A DNA stretch of 7,160 nucleotides from CAZVEV01 sp964625865 (GTDB lineage: Bacteria; Planctomycetota; Phycisphaerae; SM23-33): positions 1 through 7,160 of the forward strand of contig CAZVEV010000304.1 in assembly GCA_964625865.1 (NCBI GenBank). Reading direction: 5' to 3'. The notes beneath the pieces were generated by a model. The model ran no database searches. It saw only the letters and a program-made list of their open reading frames with translations, and was not told the DNA's origin. The first letter of the stretch is position 1. Every line of letters begins with the position of its first letter. Positions 5,798 to 7,160 of this stretch are shown one piece after another. The position numbers were made by a program, and so were the translations under genes.

Positions 5798-6481
5798 TTA
5801 TCGGCGGCGTTTCAGGCCAACCAGCCCGCCCAGGACCAACAGGCCCATCGTCGCCGGTTCGGGGATGGTACGCAACTGATAGGCGTTGAGCTGTACGTTG
5901 TTGGAACCGCCGATGGCAATGCGGAACCCCTGGGTCGCCGCATCGGCGGTGAACGTGCCGGTGATCAGTTGCACGGCGTTCTTCGAAATGTCATACGGAC
6001 CGTTCCAGTCCGTCGTGTTGGCGACGTAGATGGTGTTGGTGCCCCGGTCATCCACGATCAGGAGTTGGAACAGGTAGTCCTGGGTGGGAGTCAGACCCGT
6101 CCACGTGGCGCCCCAACTACCCGCGCCCGCACCGAACTGGAGCGGATCGAGGAGTTGATCCGCTTCGGCACCGGTAAGGCCCGTGATCGACGTGTAGCCG
6201 ACCTTGTGTGTGGCGGCGTCATACACGGTCGAGAGGGTGTAGTCGGTTTCGTTCTGGATGTTCAGGCTCACACTCGTGCCGCCCACGAACGTGATGCCGT
6301 TGGCCGTGGTGACGTCGACTGCCCCCGTGCCGATGTTCGCCGCTTCAACCAGCACGCTGTAACTGGTATCCAACTGGCTGACGTTGCTGAAGTCCGCGGC
6401 CGGGCTGAACGTGATGGTTGCCCCCTGCGCACTCACCGCCAGCATCCCGACAATGACCACAATCGATATTGACCTGTTCAT
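5798..6481 (-). CDS. PEP-CTERM sorting domain protein (227 aa)
   Basis: This is a secreted protein destined for exosortase processing at the cell envelope. It has a Sec signal peptide (MNRSISIVVIVGMLAVSAQG, cut before Ala21) and a Thr/Ser/Asn-rich beta-strand body (about 21-204). The body includes GLTPTQDYLFQLLIVDDRG (129-147) and ITGTFTADAATQGFRI (173-188), a pattern often seen in planctomycete PEP-CTERM proteins. The C-terminal tripartite signal is PEP (207-209), a hydrophobic helix (about 211-223) and KRRR. The start at 6481 is supported by a strong AAGGAG five bases upstream. The next PEP-CTERM gene ends 88 bases upstream on the same strand, and an intrinsic terminator follows this one. 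The molecular function of the body is unknown. No exosortase gene is in the window. Confidence 0.92.
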   Translation of the reverse strand: MNRSISIVVIVGMLAVSAQGATITFSPAADFSNVSQLDTSYSVLVEAANIGTGAVDVTTANGITFVGGTSVSLNIQNETDYTLSTVYDAATHKVGYTSITGLTGAEADQLLDPLQFGAGAGSWGATWTGLTPTQDYLFQLLIVDDRGTNTIYVANTTDWNGPYDISKNAVQLITGTFTADAATQGFRIAIGGSNNVQLNAYQLRTIPEPATMGLLVLGGLVGLKRRR

Positions 6482-6531
6482 AGTAACTCCTTCCTCAGAA
6501 AGAACGCGATCTCGCCGTATTCACGTTCTGC

Positions 6532-6546
6532 CGGCGGCGACCGCCG
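6532..6546 (-). terminator. Small GC hairpin between the two PEP-CTERM genes
   Basis: CGGCGG (6532-6537) pairs with CCGCCG (6541-6546) around a three-base loop, 23 bases after the stop of the upstream PEP-CTERM gene. No U-run follows, so it would be at best a partial terminator or an mRNA-stabilising stem. A looser inverted repeat, AGAACG (6501-6506) with CGTTCT (6524-6529), lies between it and the next ribosome binding site. No clear promoter was found in this 88-base gap, so the two genes may be co-transcribed. Confidence 0.3.
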
Positions 6547-6569
6547 ACATGCATTCCGCACCTCGGGCT

Positions 6570-7160
6570 CTACTTCTTCCTGCGCCGTCGCAAGACGACC
6601 AGGCCGACCGCGGCCAGGGCGAGGGTGGCCGGTTCGGGCACCAGCGTCAGGATGCCCTGGTGGTCCGCGGCGCTCTGGCCTGGGCCCGTGTTAACGTTGT
6701 GGACGACGTCGCCGTAGGCGCCGAAGTCGAAATCGAATGTGACCGTCCACTCATCGGTGCCGTCGAAGAAGCTCTCCGGCGTGCCTTCGGTGACGTCGAG
6801 AGTCTCAATCGAAAGATCGGTCTTGCGGATCCTGAACTGGATGAACCCGGTTTCGTTGGCGACGCCGAATCCCTCCATGCCGAAATGGAAGGGCACGCCG
6901 CTGACGACCGGGGCTTCAAAGGCGAGGCTGGCCGAGCTGTTGCCCGTGTTCTCGCCGATCCCGGTCTCGCCGAACACGCCGTCCTGATCGATGTCCACGT
7001 AGATATTCGCGTACTTTCCGGCAGGGACACTGTTATAGGCGGCCCCGCCGGATGAGATGTACATGTGTTTGCCATCGGTCCCGGAGCCGGAGGCAATCAG
7101 GGTGATATCCGCACTGGCCGTCTGTCCCACGGTCACCACGACACCGACAGCGATAATGAG
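6570..7160 (-). CDS. PEP-CTERM sorting domain protein, 5' partial (196 aa visible)
   Basis: The frame is open to the window edge. The first visible residues, LIIAVGVVVTVGQTASA, form the hydrophobic part and cleavage region of a signal peptide. The true start therefore lies a few codons beyond 7160, and the GTG at 7139 is not the start. The mature part begins near ADITLIASG. A segment reading YANIYVDIDQDGVFGETG contains a DxDxDG acidic loop. It resembles the calcium-binding-like GEVED domain of surface proteins, and this is a motif-level resemblance only. The C-terminus is VPEPATLALAAVGLVVLRRRRKK: PEP, a short hydrophobic helix and a basic tail, the PEP-CTERM exosortase signal. It differs in sequence from its neighbour, so the two are not a recent duplication. 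Function of the body is unknown. Confidence 0.9.
   Translation of the reverse strand, partial: LIIAVGVVVTVGQTASADITLIASGSGTDGKHMYISSGGAAYNSVPAGKYANIYVDIDQDGVFGETGIGENTGNSSASLAFEAPVVSGVPFHFGMEGFGVANETGFIQFRIRKTDLSIETLDVTEGTPESFFDGTDEWTVTFDFDFGAYGDVVHNVNTGPGQSAADHQGILTLVPEPATLALAAVGLVVLRRRRKK

Noticed and set aside
7137..7139. GTG at 7139 as start of the right-hand PEP-CTERM gene
   Set aside because: The frame is open to the window edge and encodes the hydrophobic core of a signal peptide upstream, so the real start is outside the window.

Overview
The window is GC-rich bacterial DNA, and its gene set points to the phylum Planctomycetota. The pointers are a Tat-exported formylglycine-type sulfatase with a C-terminal beta-sandwich extension, a prepilin-like protein with a C-terminal H-X10-DG motif close to the family's H-X9-DG, two PEP-CTERM proteins, and a nucleoside:H+ symporter-type MFS carrier. 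A class such as Phycisphaerae is possible but cannot be settled from the sequence.

Layout from left to right. Bases 3-116 (+) are the last 37 codons of a XerC/XerD-type tyrosine recombinase. Everything after it is on the minus strand. Bases 117-274 lie between converging genes and hold three consecutive hairpins. Next come a coiled-coil lipoprotein (275-874), a sulfatase (1063-3000), a single-domain rhodanese lipoprotein (3029-3436), an MFS transporter (3538-4734) and a prepilin-like protein (4809-5591). A clear intrinsic terminator (5738-5771) separates these from two tandem PEP-CTERM genes (5798-6481 and 6570-7160); the second runs off the right edge and lacks its 5' end.

Read in the direction of transcription, the order is PEP-CTERM 2, PEP-CTERM 1, terminator, pilin-like, MFS, rhodanese, sulfatase, lipoprotein. 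The rhodanese and sulfatase genes are 28 bases apart and are probably co-transcribed. The MFS and rhodanese genes are each preceded by the same 34-35 base element. It reads as TTGACA or TTGACG, 17-18 bases, then GACGAT, and it sits just upstream of each ribosome binding site. This looks like a duplicated promoter or operator and is the most interesting regulatory signal here.

A cautious functional reading is that the middle block handles a sulfated or nucleoside-like substrate: a periplasmic sulfatase, a lipid-anchored sulfurtransferase and an importer. The substrate is unknown. The PEP-CTERM proteins and the pilin-like protein are surface or envelope proteins typical of the phylum. I see no CRISPR array, tRNA, rRNA or insertion sequence, and no clear new defence system. 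No gene-free stretch exceeds about 210 bases.
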